From an uncultured Dysgonomonas sp. (GTDB lineage: Bacteria; Bacteroidota; Bacteroidia; Bacteroidales; Dysgonomonadaceae), in NCBI GenBank assembly GCA_937995835.1, contig CALKIV010000104.1, positions 1 to 64,000 on the forward strand: a stretch of 64,000 bases of DNA, read 5' to 3'. The translations under genes were made by a program, and so were the position numbers. The notes beneath the pieces are model-generated. The model was not told where the DNA came from and did not search any database. It was given only the letters and a program-made list of their open reading frames with translations. Shown here in pieces: positions 34,603 to 43,398 of this stretch; positions within the stretch are counted from its first letter, which is position 1, and every line of letters starts with the position of its first letter.

Positions 34603-35468
34603 ATGAAGTTTTCGAAGCTATTAATATTAAGTATTCTGTGTGTCTTTATTTCTGCTTGTTCTAATGATGGTGATGATGAAAATACACCGCCAGAGCCAAC
34701 TAATAATAAGTTGTTGACAAAGGTTGTGGGCATTGACAAGAATGGAAAAATAGTTTATACGAGCCGTTTAATATATTCTGATGGTAAACTTGTAAGATGT
34801 GAGACAACAGAAAAGCCAGACAAAGTAGTATACATTCTTTTACTTACAATAATAATATTATAACAATAGGAGATCGTCATTATCTTGGTGTCGATCAAGA
34901 GTGTGAGCTGAATCAAAAGAAACAGATTGTTTCTTATGCTACTATTGATGTTCCATCAGATTATAGACAAAAATATTATTACAATAAGGATGGAGAACTG
35001 ATCAGAGCAGAGAATTTACATTCGAGTACTAAAGAGAATCATGTTGCTAACTTTTATTGGGAAGATGGCAATCTAGTTAAGATCTATGATGTCGGTTCCA
35101 TTTTTGGAAATAGTAATACTCTTTCTGAAATTAAATATACTAGTAAGAAGGATAATCTGGGACTTAATGTATTAGAAAAGCCATTTAGCATTGGGGGTGG
35201 GGCAGCTTATGAAGCAAATTATACGCATGTAGAGCCTCTTGACATCTTTTATCAATTGGGTTATTATGGTAAAAAAAGTAAAAACCTAATATCTGAAATA
35301 AATATAACAGAAGAACTTAGATACCCTGATAACAGGGTAAATCATTACAATGTGTCATATACCTATGAATTTGATAAAGATGGATATGTTACAGAGATAA
35401 AGGCTACTGGAAAACTTTTTTGGAATGATTTACCCCATTTTAAACTATACTATGATGGTAAAGAATAG
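34603..35468 (+). pseudogene. lipoprotein gene of unknown function broken by one frameshift
   Basis: The first part (34603-34863) encodes a lipoprotein signal (LSILCVFISAC-SNDGDDE) and a beta-rich start (LLTKVVGIDKNGKIVYTSRLIYSDGKLVRCETTEKPDKVV), then hits a stop in an implausible tail (ILLLTIIIL). The -1 frame is open without a stop from 34803 to 35468. From about 34836 it reads HSFTYNNNIITIGD and continues through YYYNKDGELIRAENLHS, NFYWEDGNLVKIYD and NVSYTYEFDKDGYVTEI, the same YxxDGxL-type repeats as the N-terminal part. One base is therefore missing near 34831-34842. Restored, it would be about 288 aa, resembling DUF4595-like lipoproteins with RHS-style short repeats. A sequencing error would look the same. 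Confidence 0.8.
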
Positions 35469-35508
35469 TTCATATTTTGTGTTACTTTTTAAATCTAAAC
35501 ATAAATAA

Positions 35509-36420
35509 ATGAAAATCAAACTACTCCTTTTGACCTTTTGTCTTTGTTTTATTACAATTGAAGTTGTGGCACAAGCTGTGCAAGTACGTACAGAGCGAGA
35601 TGTTCAAGGAGATATTCTATTTAATGCAGAAGCACAAGAATTGGGATCTTATACCTTGGCTCTTGAATTGTCAGATGTAAAAGGATATAAATCTTTTTCA
35701 GGACCAAATCTTAGGTTTATTCTTTCTTCAGGTTATGAGGATTCTTTCTTTCGGTTAGAAAAGGAAGATAGAGGACCTTATTCTTATAAGTATAAATATC
35801 GTTCTTATTTGGGAAGATATAATGCCAAGCCTGATGTCGATTATCCATATATTTTACCAACTTTGCTTGGTGATGGTATTAAGGTAGATGCTTTAGTAAT
35901 AGGGAAAAAAGCTCTTAGTAATAATCCAAAAGATAATAAAGTAGGAGGATTTACATTTTATTATCCTAATGGACAAGATACGGTGCATGCTATTAGAAGT
36001 GGAAAAGTGGTGATGATAAAAGAAGGAAATCCAGAAATGTATATTCAGGAGAATAAAGATAAAAAAGTTGTTTATGATTCTAAACACTCACATCGAGGTC
36101 TTTGGATAGAGCATAATGATGGAACAATTGCCCAATATACATGTTTGTCTAGAGGATCATCGCTTGTACAAATGAATGATAGAGTTTTAGTCGGACAGCC
36201 TATAATAGCATTTAAAAGTGGTGAAAATCAATCTCTTTTAGCACTCATTGTCTCCTATTTGGATAGAGACTTAGAGAGGGTATATTTGTCACCAATATTT
36301 TGCACTTCTCAAGGTCTAATTAATTTGAATTTCAGAGAGAAATATATTAGTACATATTCCCCTGATATTATCAAAAAAGAGCTTAGTAAAAAAGAAAAGA
36401 AAAGAAAAAGTTGGGATTGA
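35509..36420 (+). CDS. exported protein with a degenerate M23/LytM-like domain
   Basis: A 303-aa exported protein with a signal peptide (LLLLTFCLCFITIEVVAQA). The N-terminal half looks beta-rich. The second half resembles the lysostaphin/M23 fold: FTFYYPNGQDTVHAIRSGKVVMIKEG, LWIEHNDGTIAQYTCLSRGSSLVQMNDRVLVGQPI and the following strand. The zinc ligands of active M23 peptidases (His in HxxxD and the HxH pair) are not in the expected places, so it is probably non-catalytic. A role as a scaffold or substrate-binding protein is speculative. It ends in a lysine-rich tail (KKELSKKEKKRKS). It begins 40 bases after the frameshifted lipoprotein gene and converges on aspS. Confidence 0.65.
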   Translation: MKIKLLLLTFCLCFITIEVVAQAVQVRTERDVQGDILFNAEAQELGSYTLALELSDVKGYKSFSGPNLRFILSSGYEDSFFRLEKEDRGPYSYKYKYRSYLGRYNAKPDVDYPYILPTLLGDGIKVDALVIGKKALSNNPKDNKVGGFTFYYPNGQDTVHAIRSGKVVMIKEGNPEMYIQENKDKKVVYDSKHSHRGLWIEHNDGTIAQYTCLSRGSSLVQMNDRVLVGQPIIAFKSGENQSLLALIVSYLDRDLERVYLSPIFCTSQGLINLNFREKYISTYSPDIIKKELSKKEKKRKSWD

Positions 36421-36451
36421 AATAATCTCTCTTTACATTATAGCATAAAAA

Positions 36452-36484
36452 AAATCTGCTAGCTCTGTGAGCTAGCAGATTTTC
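36452..36484. terminator. bidirectional terminator between the M23-like gene and aspS
   Basis: A 14-bp perfect stem, arms 36452-36465 and 36469-36482, with a 3-nt loop TGT. A run of As before it and Ts after it serve both strands. Confidence 0.9.
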
Positions 36485-36506
36485 TATTTATAGAGTGTTT
36501 TGTTTT

Positions 36507-38261
36507 TTATTTCTTCTCCACCAACTGAATACCCAATTCGTCCAACTGACTAGGGTCTAGCAGAGCAGGAGCGTCGATCATCGCATCGTGTCCGGAGTTG
36601 TTTTTAGGGAAAGCGATCACATCTCTAATGCCTTCAAGACCGGCGAAAATAGAAGTCAGACGATCGAGTCCGAATGCGATTCCTGCGTGAGGAGGTGCAC
36701 CGAACTTAAAGGCGTTCATCAAGAAACCAAATTGTTCTTGAGCTTTTTCAGGAGTGAAGCCCAAAGTTTCAAACATCTTTTCTTGCAGTTGGCTATCGTG
36801 GATACGTACCGATCCTCCACCAACTTCCCAACCGTTGATCACCATGTCGTAAGCGTTAGCTTTCACTTCGCCCGGATGAGAATCTAGTTTGTCGATATCT
36901 TCCTTTTTAGGACTTGTAAAAGGGTGATGCTTGGCAAAATATCTGTTTAGTTCAGCATCATATTCCAGTAGAGGGAAATCTACTACCCATAAGCAGTTGA
37001 ACTGATCTTTGTTCATCAACCCCAATTGACGAGCTACCTCCAAACGAAGTTCTCCAAGCTGTATGCGAGCTCTTTCTGTTTCGCCACAAAGCACCAAGAT
37101 AAGGTCTCCCGGAGTAGCTTGACAGCGTTCTGCCCACTGTTTCAAATCTTCTTGTCCGTAGAATTTATCTACTGAAGATTTTAGCGTTCCGTCCTCTTCG
37201 TATCGACAGTAGATCATGCCTTTAGCGCCTACTTGTGGACGTTGAACGTATTTAGTCAAATTGTCTAATTCCTTGCGAGTAAATTTGGCTGCGCCTTTCA
37301 CGCAGATAGCTCCCACGTACTCGGCACTGTCGAATACAACGAAATCTTTACCTACTGTCAGGTCTTTAATTTCCACGAACTTCATATCGAAGCGAGTGTC
37401 AGGTTTATCCGAACCATAATATTTCATCGCATCGTCATACGTGATGTGTGGAAAGGTAGGAAGTTCAATCCCTTTGATCTCTTTGAATAAATGTTTCACC
37501 ATTTCCTCAAACATGGTCATTACATCGTTTTGATCCACAAACGACATTTCACAGTCTATTTGCGTAAACTCGGGTTGACGATCGGCACGCAAGTCTTCGT
37601 CTCTGAAGCACTTTACGATCTGAAAATATCTATCAAAGCCTGATACCATCAGCAATTGCTTGAATAGCTGTGGTGATTGAGGCAAAGCATAAAACTGTCC
37701 CTGATTCATGCGCGAAGGCACAACAAAGTCACGTGCTCCTTCTGGTGTAGAGCCCACTAATACAGGAGTTTCTACCTCGATAAATTTTTGATCGTTTAAG
37801 AATTTACGAGTTTCTAAAGCTATCTGATGGCGCAATACAAGATTGTCTCTCACAGGTTTGCGTCGTAAATCGAGATAACGATATTTCATACGCACATCGT
37901 CACCACCATCCGATTTGTCTTCGATGGTGAATGGAGGAGTCTCTGACTTGTTGAGGATTACCACTTTGTCCACAATAATCTCTATATCTCCAGTAGGGAT
38001 ATTTTGATTCTTACTGTGTCTTTCTTGCACTGTTCCAGTGGCTTGAAGTACAAACTCACGTCCTATTTTTTTCGACAGTTCGTACAAATCATTATTAACC
38101 TCTTTGCTGAATGCCAATTGGGTCACGCCGTAACGATCACGTAGGTCTACGAAGGTCATCCCTCCACCCATCTCACGTATTGTTTGTACCCATCCTGCCA
38201 GAGTGACTTGCTTGCCCGCGTCACCCAATCTCAGCTCTCCACACGTATGACTTCTGTACAT
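36507..38261 (-). CDS. aspS: aspartate--tRNA ligase
   Basis: Class II aminoacyl-tRNA synthetase charging tRNA-Asp. The 584-aa protein begins with the OB-fold anticodon domain (SHTCGELRLGD, AGWVQTIREMGGGMTFVDLRDRYG). The catalytic domain has motif 2 (KCFRDEDLRADRQPEFTQID, near residues 217-236) and motif 3 (GIAFGLDRL, near 529), with the bacterial GAD insertion in between. The C-terminus LDELGIQLVEKK is usual. Start 38261 gives MYRSHTCGEL, the family's standard N-terminus. Single-gene unit. A minus-strand -7 box lies at 38315-38322. Confidence 0.97.
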   Translation of the reverse strand: MYRSHTCGELRLGDAGKQVTLAGWVQTIREMGGGMTFVDLRDRYGVTQLAFSKEVNNDLYELSKKIGREFVLQATGTVQERHSKNQNIPTGDIEIIVDKVVILNKSETPPFTIEDKSDGGDDVRMKYRYLDLRRKPVRDNLVLRHQIALETRKFLNDQKFIEVETPVLVGSTPEGARDFVVPSRMNQGQFYALPQSPQLFKQLLMVSGFDRYFQIVKCFRDEDLRADRQPEFTQIDCEMSFVDQNDVMTMFEEMVKHLFKEIKGIELPTFPHITYDDAMKYYGSDKPDTRFDMKFVEIKDLTVGKDFVVFDSAEYVGAICVKGAAKFTRKELDNLTKYVQRPQVGAKGMIYCRYEEDGTLKSSVDKFYGQEDLKQWAERCQATPGDLILVLCGETERARIQLGELRLEVARQLGLMNKDQFNCLWVVDFPLLEYDAELNRYFAKHHPFTSPKKEDIDKLDSHPGEVKANAYDMVINGWEVGGGSVRIHDSQLQEKMFETLGFTPEKAQEQFGFLMNAFKFGAPPHAGIAFGLDRLTSIFAGLEGIRDVIAFPKNNSGHDAMIDAPALLDPSQLDELGIQLVEKK

Positions 38262-38314
38262 TGTTAAATGTTTTATTTTAAGTTCTTATTTTTTATCTAG
38301 TAAATGATAACTCA

Positions 38315-38322
38315 CAAAAGTA
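38315..38322 (-). promoter_or_regulatory. -7 box for aspS
   Basis: Minus-strand TACTTTTG (plus CAAAAGTA), 54 bases upstream of the start. No -33 element at ideal spacing. Confidence 0.45.
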
Positions 38323-38656
38323 CGACATAAAAGCAAATTTATAAAACTAAATTCCATTATGCTTAATGAGTCCTAATTGTGAACTCTTGGTAGTACTTTT
38401 GTTCATGATTCGTTTTGCCCATCTAGGGCAACGGATTCGGAAACCAAAGTTAGCAAAACTACTTGGTTTTTAGGTTGGGAAAACGAAATTCTTTCTCTCT
38501 AAGGATCAATTTCAGGAAAATCAATTTATCAGTTTATTTTTATTCTTTCTGAATACTTTAAGCTTTATAATCTAGGACGGCAGATTTACGGTTTTGCTTT
38601 ATAATTATTATCTTTATTCCTTTATTTTTTCAAAAATATAAATTAATGATCTCCTT
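38323..38656. other. non-coding interval between divergent aspS and a DMT transporter gene
   Basis: No ORF with coding character on either strand. It contains two small hairpins, TTGCCC/GGGCAA at 38415-38431 and AAACCAA/TTGGTTT at 38441-38469, and a TAnnTTTG-like box TACTTTTG at 38394-38401 on the plus strand. No tRNA, IS remnant or known riboswitch was recognised. Confidence 0.6.
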
Positions 38657-39532
38657 ATGAGTGCATCCTTATTAATAGCCCTCTTGGTACGGATATTTGC
38701 CAATCCTTTAGCTAATGTTTATCAAAAGCAACTGACCCAGAAGAAAATATCTCCTCTTTATGTCAACTTTACAACCTATTTTCTGCTTTCGTTGGGATGT
38801 CTGGCTTTGGTTTTCTTTATCGATTGGAGTGTTGTGACACGCATGGCTTTGATTTATGCTTTCATAGCCGGTCTTTTGGGAGCTATCGGTAATGGATTGT
38901 TGATAAAGGCTTTCGAGAAGGGAGATCTATCTATTCTTGGTCCCATCAACTCCTATAAGGCGGTGGTCAGTCTTATTTTTGGAATCTTTGTTTTGGGCGA
39001 AATACCCGGATTGTGGGGCATGGCAGGTATCGCTCTGATCATCTTGGGGAGTTACTTTGTACTCGATACCACAGAAGAACGATTTTCATGGAAATTATTC
39101 AAAAACAGAGAAATTCAATTTAGAATTGGGGCAATGGTGGTAGCTGCCATCGAAGCCACCTTCATCAAGAAAACGATTTTGTTTTCCTCTGTCGAATTCT
39201 CCTTTATGTCGTGGTGTTGGTTTGGTGCTATTTTTGCTTTCATTATCATGAAAAGCTTTAGAGTGGGGATGCAGTCGGAAGTTAGTAAAATTAATAGCGA
39301 ACTGGGGCTCAAGTTTATACTATTAGTGGTGTGCATTGGGCTGATGCAATATACCACGAATTATGTGTTTGAAAATATGGTGGTTGGATATGCTCTTTCT
39401 CTATTCCAACTTTCAGTGATTATCAGTATTTTCTTTGGTTACAGTATTTTTAAAGAAAAAAATATAAAGAAAAAATTAATCGGTTCGGTGATTATGATTG
39501 GAGGCTCTGTGCTAATCATTTTATTAAATTAA
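38657..39532 (+). CDS. EamA/DMT-family transporter
   Basis: A 291-aa ten-helix membrane protein made of two EamA-like repeats. Repeat one includes AGLLGAIGNGLLIKAFEKGDLSILGPINSYKAVVSLIFGIFVLGEIPGLWGMAGIALIILGSYFVL (about residues 73-140), where a conserved Gly/Pro/Asn segment lines the substrate path. Repeat two ends with VIISIFFGYSIFKEKNIKKKLIGSVIMIGGSVLII. Its pattern differs from the other DMT protein at 9166, so the two are distant paralogues. Substrate unknown. It stands alone, divergent from aspS. Confidence 0.88.
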   Translation: MSASLLIALLVRIFANPLANVYQKQLTQKKISPLYVNFTTYFLLSLGCLALVFFIDWSVVTRMALIYAFIAGLLGAIGNGLLIKAFEKGDLSILGPINSYKAVVSLIFGIFVLGEIPGLWGMAGIALIILGSYFVLDTTEERFSWKLFKNREIQFRIGAMVVAAIEATFIKKTILFSSVEFSFMSWCWFGAIFAFIIMKSFRVGMQSEVSKINSELGLKFILLVVCIGLMQYTTNYVFENMVVGYALSLFQLSVIISIFFGYSIFKEKNIKKKLIGSVIMIGGSVLIILLN

Positions 39533-39576
39533 ACAAAATGTTAATAGAGAAATAATGTTAATTTTTGTGATTTTTG

Positions 39577-39607
39577 TTTGACTATCTGTTATGTTTTGTT
39601 AACTTTA
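39577..39607 (+). promoter_or_regulatory. probable promoter of the OM protein gene
   Basis: TTTG at 39577-39580, a 19-base spacer, then TAACTTTA at 39600-39607, one base off consensus. The predicted start near 39614 leaves a leader of about 100 nt. Confidence 0.5.
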
Positions 39608-39647
39608 TATCTGGAAGCTTTTAAATCTAGACTTTGACAACGATAAT

Positions 39648-39677
39648 ATACTTGATACTACAGAATACTTGATACTA
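39648..39677 (+). repeat. 13-bp tandem direct repeat upstream of the OM protein gene
   Basis: ATACTTGATACTA occurs exactly at 39648-39660 and 39665-39677, a 17-base period. It lies in the probable leader, 37 bases before the start codon. The spacing (about 1.6 helical turns) could suit a dimeric regulator, or the repeat could act in RNA. Confidence 0.7.
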
Positions 39678-39714
39678 TAAAAGTGCAAGCTAATTTTACT
39701 AAAATCACAATGCT

Positions 39715-40344
39715 ATGAGAAAATTACTATTATTTGTAACAGTAGCTCTAATGAGCTTAAGTTTAAGTGCACAAGATGGACTTAAGGGTGTTTGGTTCGC
39801 CGGTGGGCAATTGAGTTTTGGAAGTGATAAAGAGCATAAAGCTGCAGGAGAACTCAAAACGACTAATACTACAGCATTACCTATCATCGGAACGTTTGTA
39901 ACCCCTTCGGTGGCCGTAGGAGCAGGACTCGGATATATGGGAAGTAATCAAAAAATAGAAGGAGAAACAATCAATAAATCTAACTCACTTGTTGTAAAAC
40001 CTTTGGTTAGGAAATATTGGAATATTGCCGGAGGCTTGTATTTTTATGGACAAGCTGCGGTTCCTTTCATTATGGGTAGCGGAGAAAAGGGTGAAGTAGG
40101 TGTTCCAAAGGGTAAGTATGATAATCTTAGTGTGGCTTTAGAATTAGCTCCGGGATTTGACTACGTGATAAACAGCTGGATCACAATTGAAACTTCATTT
40201 ACAATCGCAAGTTTAGGTTACAAGAGAACAAAACCTGACGGAGGTCGATCAGACTCAAGTTTCAAATTTGATGCCAATCCTTTCAACTCTATTGGTGACA
40301 GAACAGTAGGGGAACTGCAAGTTGGAGTTAAATTCTTATTCTGA
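39715..40344 (+). CDS. outer membrane beta-barrel protein
   Basis: A 209-aa outer membrane protein with a signal peptide (LLLFVTVALMSLSLSAQ) and a barrel of about eight to ten strands (GVWFAGGQLSFG, VGAGLGYMG, GGLYFYGQAAVPFIM, LSVALELAPGFDYVI, TIETSFTIASLGYKR). The last strand, ELQVGVKFLF, ends in Phe as outer membrane proteins do. It fits the small OmpX/OmpW-like beta-barrel group; function unknown. It is monocistronic between a putative promoter with a 13-bp direct repeat and a strong terminator, which suggests dedicated regulation. Confidence 0.85.
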   Translation: MRKLLLFVTVALMSLSLSAQDGLKGVWFAGGQLSFGSDKEHKAAGELKTTNTTALPIIGTFVTPSVAVGAGLGYMGSNQKIEGETINKSNSLVVKPLVRKYWNIAGGLYFYGQAAVPFIMGSGEKGEVGVPKGKYDNLSVALELAPGFDYVINSWITIETSFTIASLGYKRTKPDGGRSDSSFKFDANPFNSIGDRTVGELQVGVKFLF

Positions 40345-40372
40345 TAATTTATCCTAGTTAGGAAATGATATA

Positions 40373-40410
40373 AGATTGAGATCAATTAATATTGGTCTCA
40401 ATCTTTTTTA
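40373..40410 (+). terminator. intrinsic terminator after the OM protein gene
   Basis: A stem of about 14 bp with one G-U pair between 40373-40386 and 40391-40404, then six Ts. Confidence 0.87.
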
Positions 40411-40466
40411 TACTTATCACTAGAAGTTTGATAAAGTGATACGCAATAAAAGGTTACGAAAAGAGT

Positions 40467-40474
40467 TATATTTG
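40467..40474 (+). promoter_or_regulatory. -7 box for the PorE-like/PorD-like pair
   Basis: TATATTTG, 28 bases before the TTG start at 40502. No -33 element at normal spacing. Confidence 0.5.
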
Positions 40475-40501
40475 TAGCAGGACATATATATAAACAGTAT
40501 T

Positions 40502-42490
40502 TTGAGTAAAAATAAATATATCTATCTATTTCTTGTTTTTCTTCTCTTTTTTGGAGCATGCAAGCGCCTCAAAATGGAAGATATAGATGTGAAGTTTTCG
40601 GAAGGCAAATATTATGAAGCAGCTGAAGACTATCGAAAACTTTATCGACAAACATCGCGCAAAAAGAAGGATCAGAGAGGAATTGTGGCTTGGAAGATGG
40701 CAGAGACTTATCGTCTGATAAACAACCCTATTCGTGCCAATGTGGGGTATGCCAATGCTGTTCGTTACGAAGTGGGTGACAGCACGCTGCATCTTCAGTA
40801 TGCTCGTTCGTTGCACAAGGTGGGAAACTATAAGCAAGCAGCTGTGCAATATGAAAAATATTTGGAACTTCATCCTAATAATCAATTTGCTCTTAATGGT
40901 TTAGAGGGTGTGAAGTTGGCTCCTGAATGGAAAAAAAATGCTACGGGACACAATGTTAGCCGAATGAAGCTTTTTGAGCAACATAAAGGGAGTGAATTTG
41001 CTCCTGCTCTTTTGCCTACCGATTATGAGCAAGTTTTCTTTGCATCCAGTGGGGGAAAAGAAATCATTGGCGATACCATTAGCCCCATTACAGGTTTAAG
41101 AAACAATGATATTTTCATGTCTCGTAAAGATGAAAATGGCGAGTGGATGAAGCCTGAACACTTAGAGTCGGCTGTCAATACGGATGGAGACGAGGGGGTG
41201 ATGGCATTTAATACCTCTGGCACAACGATGTATTACAGCTATGCACCTATGGATTCGGTGCGCAATGCACCTGCGTCGATTTATGTTTCTCGCCGATCGG
41301 GAGGAAGCTGGGGTAAAGGTGAAAAAATAGACATCAATAAACATGACACAGTGAGTGTTTTTGCTCATCCAGCTGTCGATCAGTCTGAACGGTTCTTATA
41401 CTTCGTTTCTGATATGCCCGGAGGGTATGGAGGGAAGGACATTTGGCGCGCTGCAATAGTGGGTGATTTAGTGGAGTATGTTGAAAATTTAGGAGCTTCA
41501 ATCAACACAGCTGGGGATGAGATGTTTCCATATTTGAGAAATGATTCTACGCTTTATTTCTCTTCCGATGGACATGTTGGTATGGGCGGTCTGGATATAT
41601 ACAAGGCAGAATATACACAAGCTACAAAAGTTTGGAAGGTGAGCAATATGAAACATCCAATCAATTCGCAGTCAGATGATTTTGGTATCACTTTCGAGGG
41701 TGAGAAAGAACAAGGATTCTTTAGTTCGAATAGAAATGACGCACGAGGATATGATCATATTTACTCTTTTTATGATCCACAGATCAAGACAAAAGTGGAG
41801 GGCTATATTGTGGATACGGATGATGAATTTATCACTGATGCCACCATCAGAGTGGTGGGTAAAGATGGGCTGAATAAGAAGTTCCCCGGTAAAAATGATG
41901 GTACGTATGAGCTTGATGTGGTGCAAGCTGTGGACTATGTGTTTCTGGCAAGTGCACCCAATCATCTGAATACGAAGATGAATCTGAAAACGGTGAAGGC
42001 TAAGCGTGACTCTACTTATTTTGTCGATTTTGTTTTAATGCCTATCAATAAGCCAGTTGTGTTAGAGAATATCTTCTTCGAGTTTGATCGGTCAACTTTG
42101 CTAGATGAATCGAAAGAGGGCTTGGATGGTTTGATAGAATTGTTGGAGATTAACCCAAATGTGACCATTGAATTGTCGTCTCATACTGACCGAAAGGGAA
42201 CGGACGAGTATAATGATCGTCTGTCGCAACGAAGAGCCGATGCTGTGATGCATTATTTGATCAATGTGGGGGGCATTAATGCCGATCGTTTAACATCAGT
42301 GGGTAAGGGGAAAAGATCTCCGAAGGTGGTAACAAAGGGAATTGTCAAACGTTACGATTTCTTGGAAGAAGAACAGGTCTTGACTCCAGAATTTGTGGAG
42401 GAATTGGAAGAGGAACAGCAGGTTATGGCTGATCAGATTAATAGACGGACTGAGTTTAAAGTTTCAAGCATAATTTACGGATTAGAATGA
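40502..42490 (+). CDS. OmpA-family lipoprotein with TPR and PD40/WD40-like propeller (PorE-like)
   Basis: A 662-aa outer-membrane-anchored lipoprotein (LFLVFLLFFGAC-K). Domains in order: TPR-like repeats (FSEGKYYEAAEDYRKLY to GNYKQAAVQYEKYLELHPNN, about 30-130); a beta-propeller with PD40-type blades (GSEFAPALLPTDYEQVFFAS, FLYFVSDMPGGYGGKDIW, TLYFSSDGHVGMGGLDIY, QGFFSSNRNDARGYDHIY, about 160-425); a carboxypeptidase-regulatory-like domain (about 430-510); and an OmpA C-terminal peptidoglycan-binding domain (IFFEFDRSTLLDES, SSHTDRKGTDEYNDRLSQRRADAV, about 520-660). This is the order described for PorE of the type IX secretion system. A TTG start is required; no ATG precedes the signal peptide. 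The next gene is PorD-like and overlaps by 4 bases. Confidence 0.88.
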   Translation: MSKNKYIYLFLVFLLFFGACKRLKMEDIDVKFSEGKYYEAAEDYRKLYRQTSRKKKDQRGIVAWKMAETYRLINNPIRANVGYANAVRYEVGDSTLHLQYARSLHKVGNYKQAAVQYEKYLELHPNNQFALNGLEGVKLAPEWKKNATGHNVSRMKLFEQHKGSEFAPALLPTDYEQVFFASSGGKEIIGDTISPITGLRNNDIFMSRKDENGEWMKPEHLESAVNTDGDEGVMAFNTSGTTMYYSYAPMDSVRNAPASIYVSRRSGGSWGKGEKIDINKHDTVSVFAHPAVDQSERFLYFVSDMPGGYGGKDIWRAAIVGDLVEYVENLGASINTAGDEMFPYLRNDSTLYFSSDGHVGMGGLDIYKAEYTQATKVWKVSNMKHPINSQSDDFGITFEGEKEQGFFSSNRNDARGYDHIYSFYDPQIKTKVEGYIVDTDDEFITDATIRVVGKDGLNKKFPGKNDGTYELDVVQAVDYVFLASAPNHLNTKMNLKTVKAKRDSTYFVDFVLMPINKPVVLENIFFEFDRSTLLDESKEGLDGLIELLEINPNVTIELSSHTDRKGTDEYNDRLSQRRADAVMHYLINVGGINADRLTSVGKGKRSPKVVTKGIVKRYDFLEEEQVLTPEFVEELEEEQQVMADQINRRTEFKVSSIIYGLE

Positions 42491-43383
42491 GAATACAGAG
42501 AATATATATATTGCTTGTTGCCTGTTTGATGCTTTGCACTAAGCTTTTGGGGCAAGATCTTCAAGCAAAATTGACTATCAATACGGTTAAAATACAGTCA
42601 GTGGATGGGCAAGTGATGACCGAGCTGGAAGAAACCATTCGTCGGATGCTCAATGAGCAGACTTGGAGTCATGCCAAATTTGATCAGAAAGAACGTATTG
42701 ATTGTACGATTGGAGTTACACTAAACTCCATGTCGGGGCAAAGTGACTATCGTGCTGAAATTCATATCACAGCTCGTCGACCTGTCTACAACTCGGTTTA
42801 CATTACACCTATTATCAATTATAGAGATACCAAATTTGATTTTACTTACATCCTAGGACAGACTTTGGATTACAACGAAATGAGTTTGACGAACAATGTA
42901 GTAGGGGTGATTGCCTTCTATGTGAACATTATATTGGGGCTCGATTTCGATTCGTTTTCTCTCTATGGTGGTACGCCTTATTTTACAAAGGCAATGGAGA
43001 TAGCCAATCAGGCTCAGTCTTTAGGTACTAAAGGATGGGAGCCTTTCGATGGGCGTAGCCGATACGATTTGGCCTTGGCTTTCACGGAGGAGAAGTCTAA
43101 AGTTTTTCGTAAGTTGTGGTATAATTATCATCGTTTAGGCTTGGATGAAATGGCAGGAAATGCTTCGCGTGGACGTATTAGAATCTTGGAAACGCTGAAA
43201 GATTTGGAAGCCTTGCAGGTTGAGCGCCCAAGCTCTGTTTTGTTCACCTTTTTTGCTGATTGCAAGCTCGAAGAGTTTATAAAAGTATGTGAGAAAGCCA
43301 CTGTTGAAGAAAAAAAGGATGCTAAAGAGCGATTGAAAAAGCTTTTCCCAGCCAAGCGAACACTTATTGATACGATGAAGTAA
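42487..43383 (+). CDS. porD: DUF4835/PorD-family exported protein
   Basis: A 298-aa exported protein with a signal peptide (IYILLVACLMLCTKLLGQ) and the DUF4835 signatures: LQAKLTINTVKIQSVDGQV, WSHAKFDQKERIDCTIGVTLNSM, ITARRPVYNSVYITPIINYRDTKFDF and NNVVGVIAFYVNIILGLDFDSFS. The family is named PorD because it is needed for type IX secretion in Porphyromonas gingivalis; its exact role there is poorly understood and it also occurs in species whose T9SS status is unclear. ATGA overlap with the PorE-like gene implies co-translation. No CTD-bearing cargo protein was seen in this window. Confidence 0.87.
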   Translation: MRIQRIYILLVACLMLCTKLLGQDLQAKLTINTVKIQSVDGQVMTELEETIRRMLNEQTWSHAKFDQKERIDCTIGVTLNSMSGQSDYRAEIHITARRPVYNSVYITPIINYRDTKFDFTYILGQTLDYNEMSLTNNVVGVIAFYVNIILGLDFDSFSLYGGTPYFTKAMEIANQAQSLGTKGWEPFDGRSRYDLALAFTEEKSKVFRKLWYNYHRLGLDEMAGNASRGRIRILETLKDLEALQVERPSSVLFTFFADCKLEEFIKVCEKATVEEKKDAKERLKKLFPAKRTLIDTMK

Positions 43384-43398
43384 ATTTTAGGATAAAAA

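Noticed and set aside
34825..34850. Programmed -1 ribosomal frameshift site
   Set aside because: No X-XXY-YYZ slippery heptamer in the correct phase and no strong hairpin just downstream.
34603..34863. 86-aa intact small lipoprotein
   Set aside because: Its last residues are an out-of-frame tail and the continuation exists in the -1 frame, so a frameshifted longer gene explains the locus better.
38323..38656. Hidden gene in the longest truly empty gap
   Set aside because: Both strands are broken by stops, with no start plus coding pattern; only two weak hairpins are visible.
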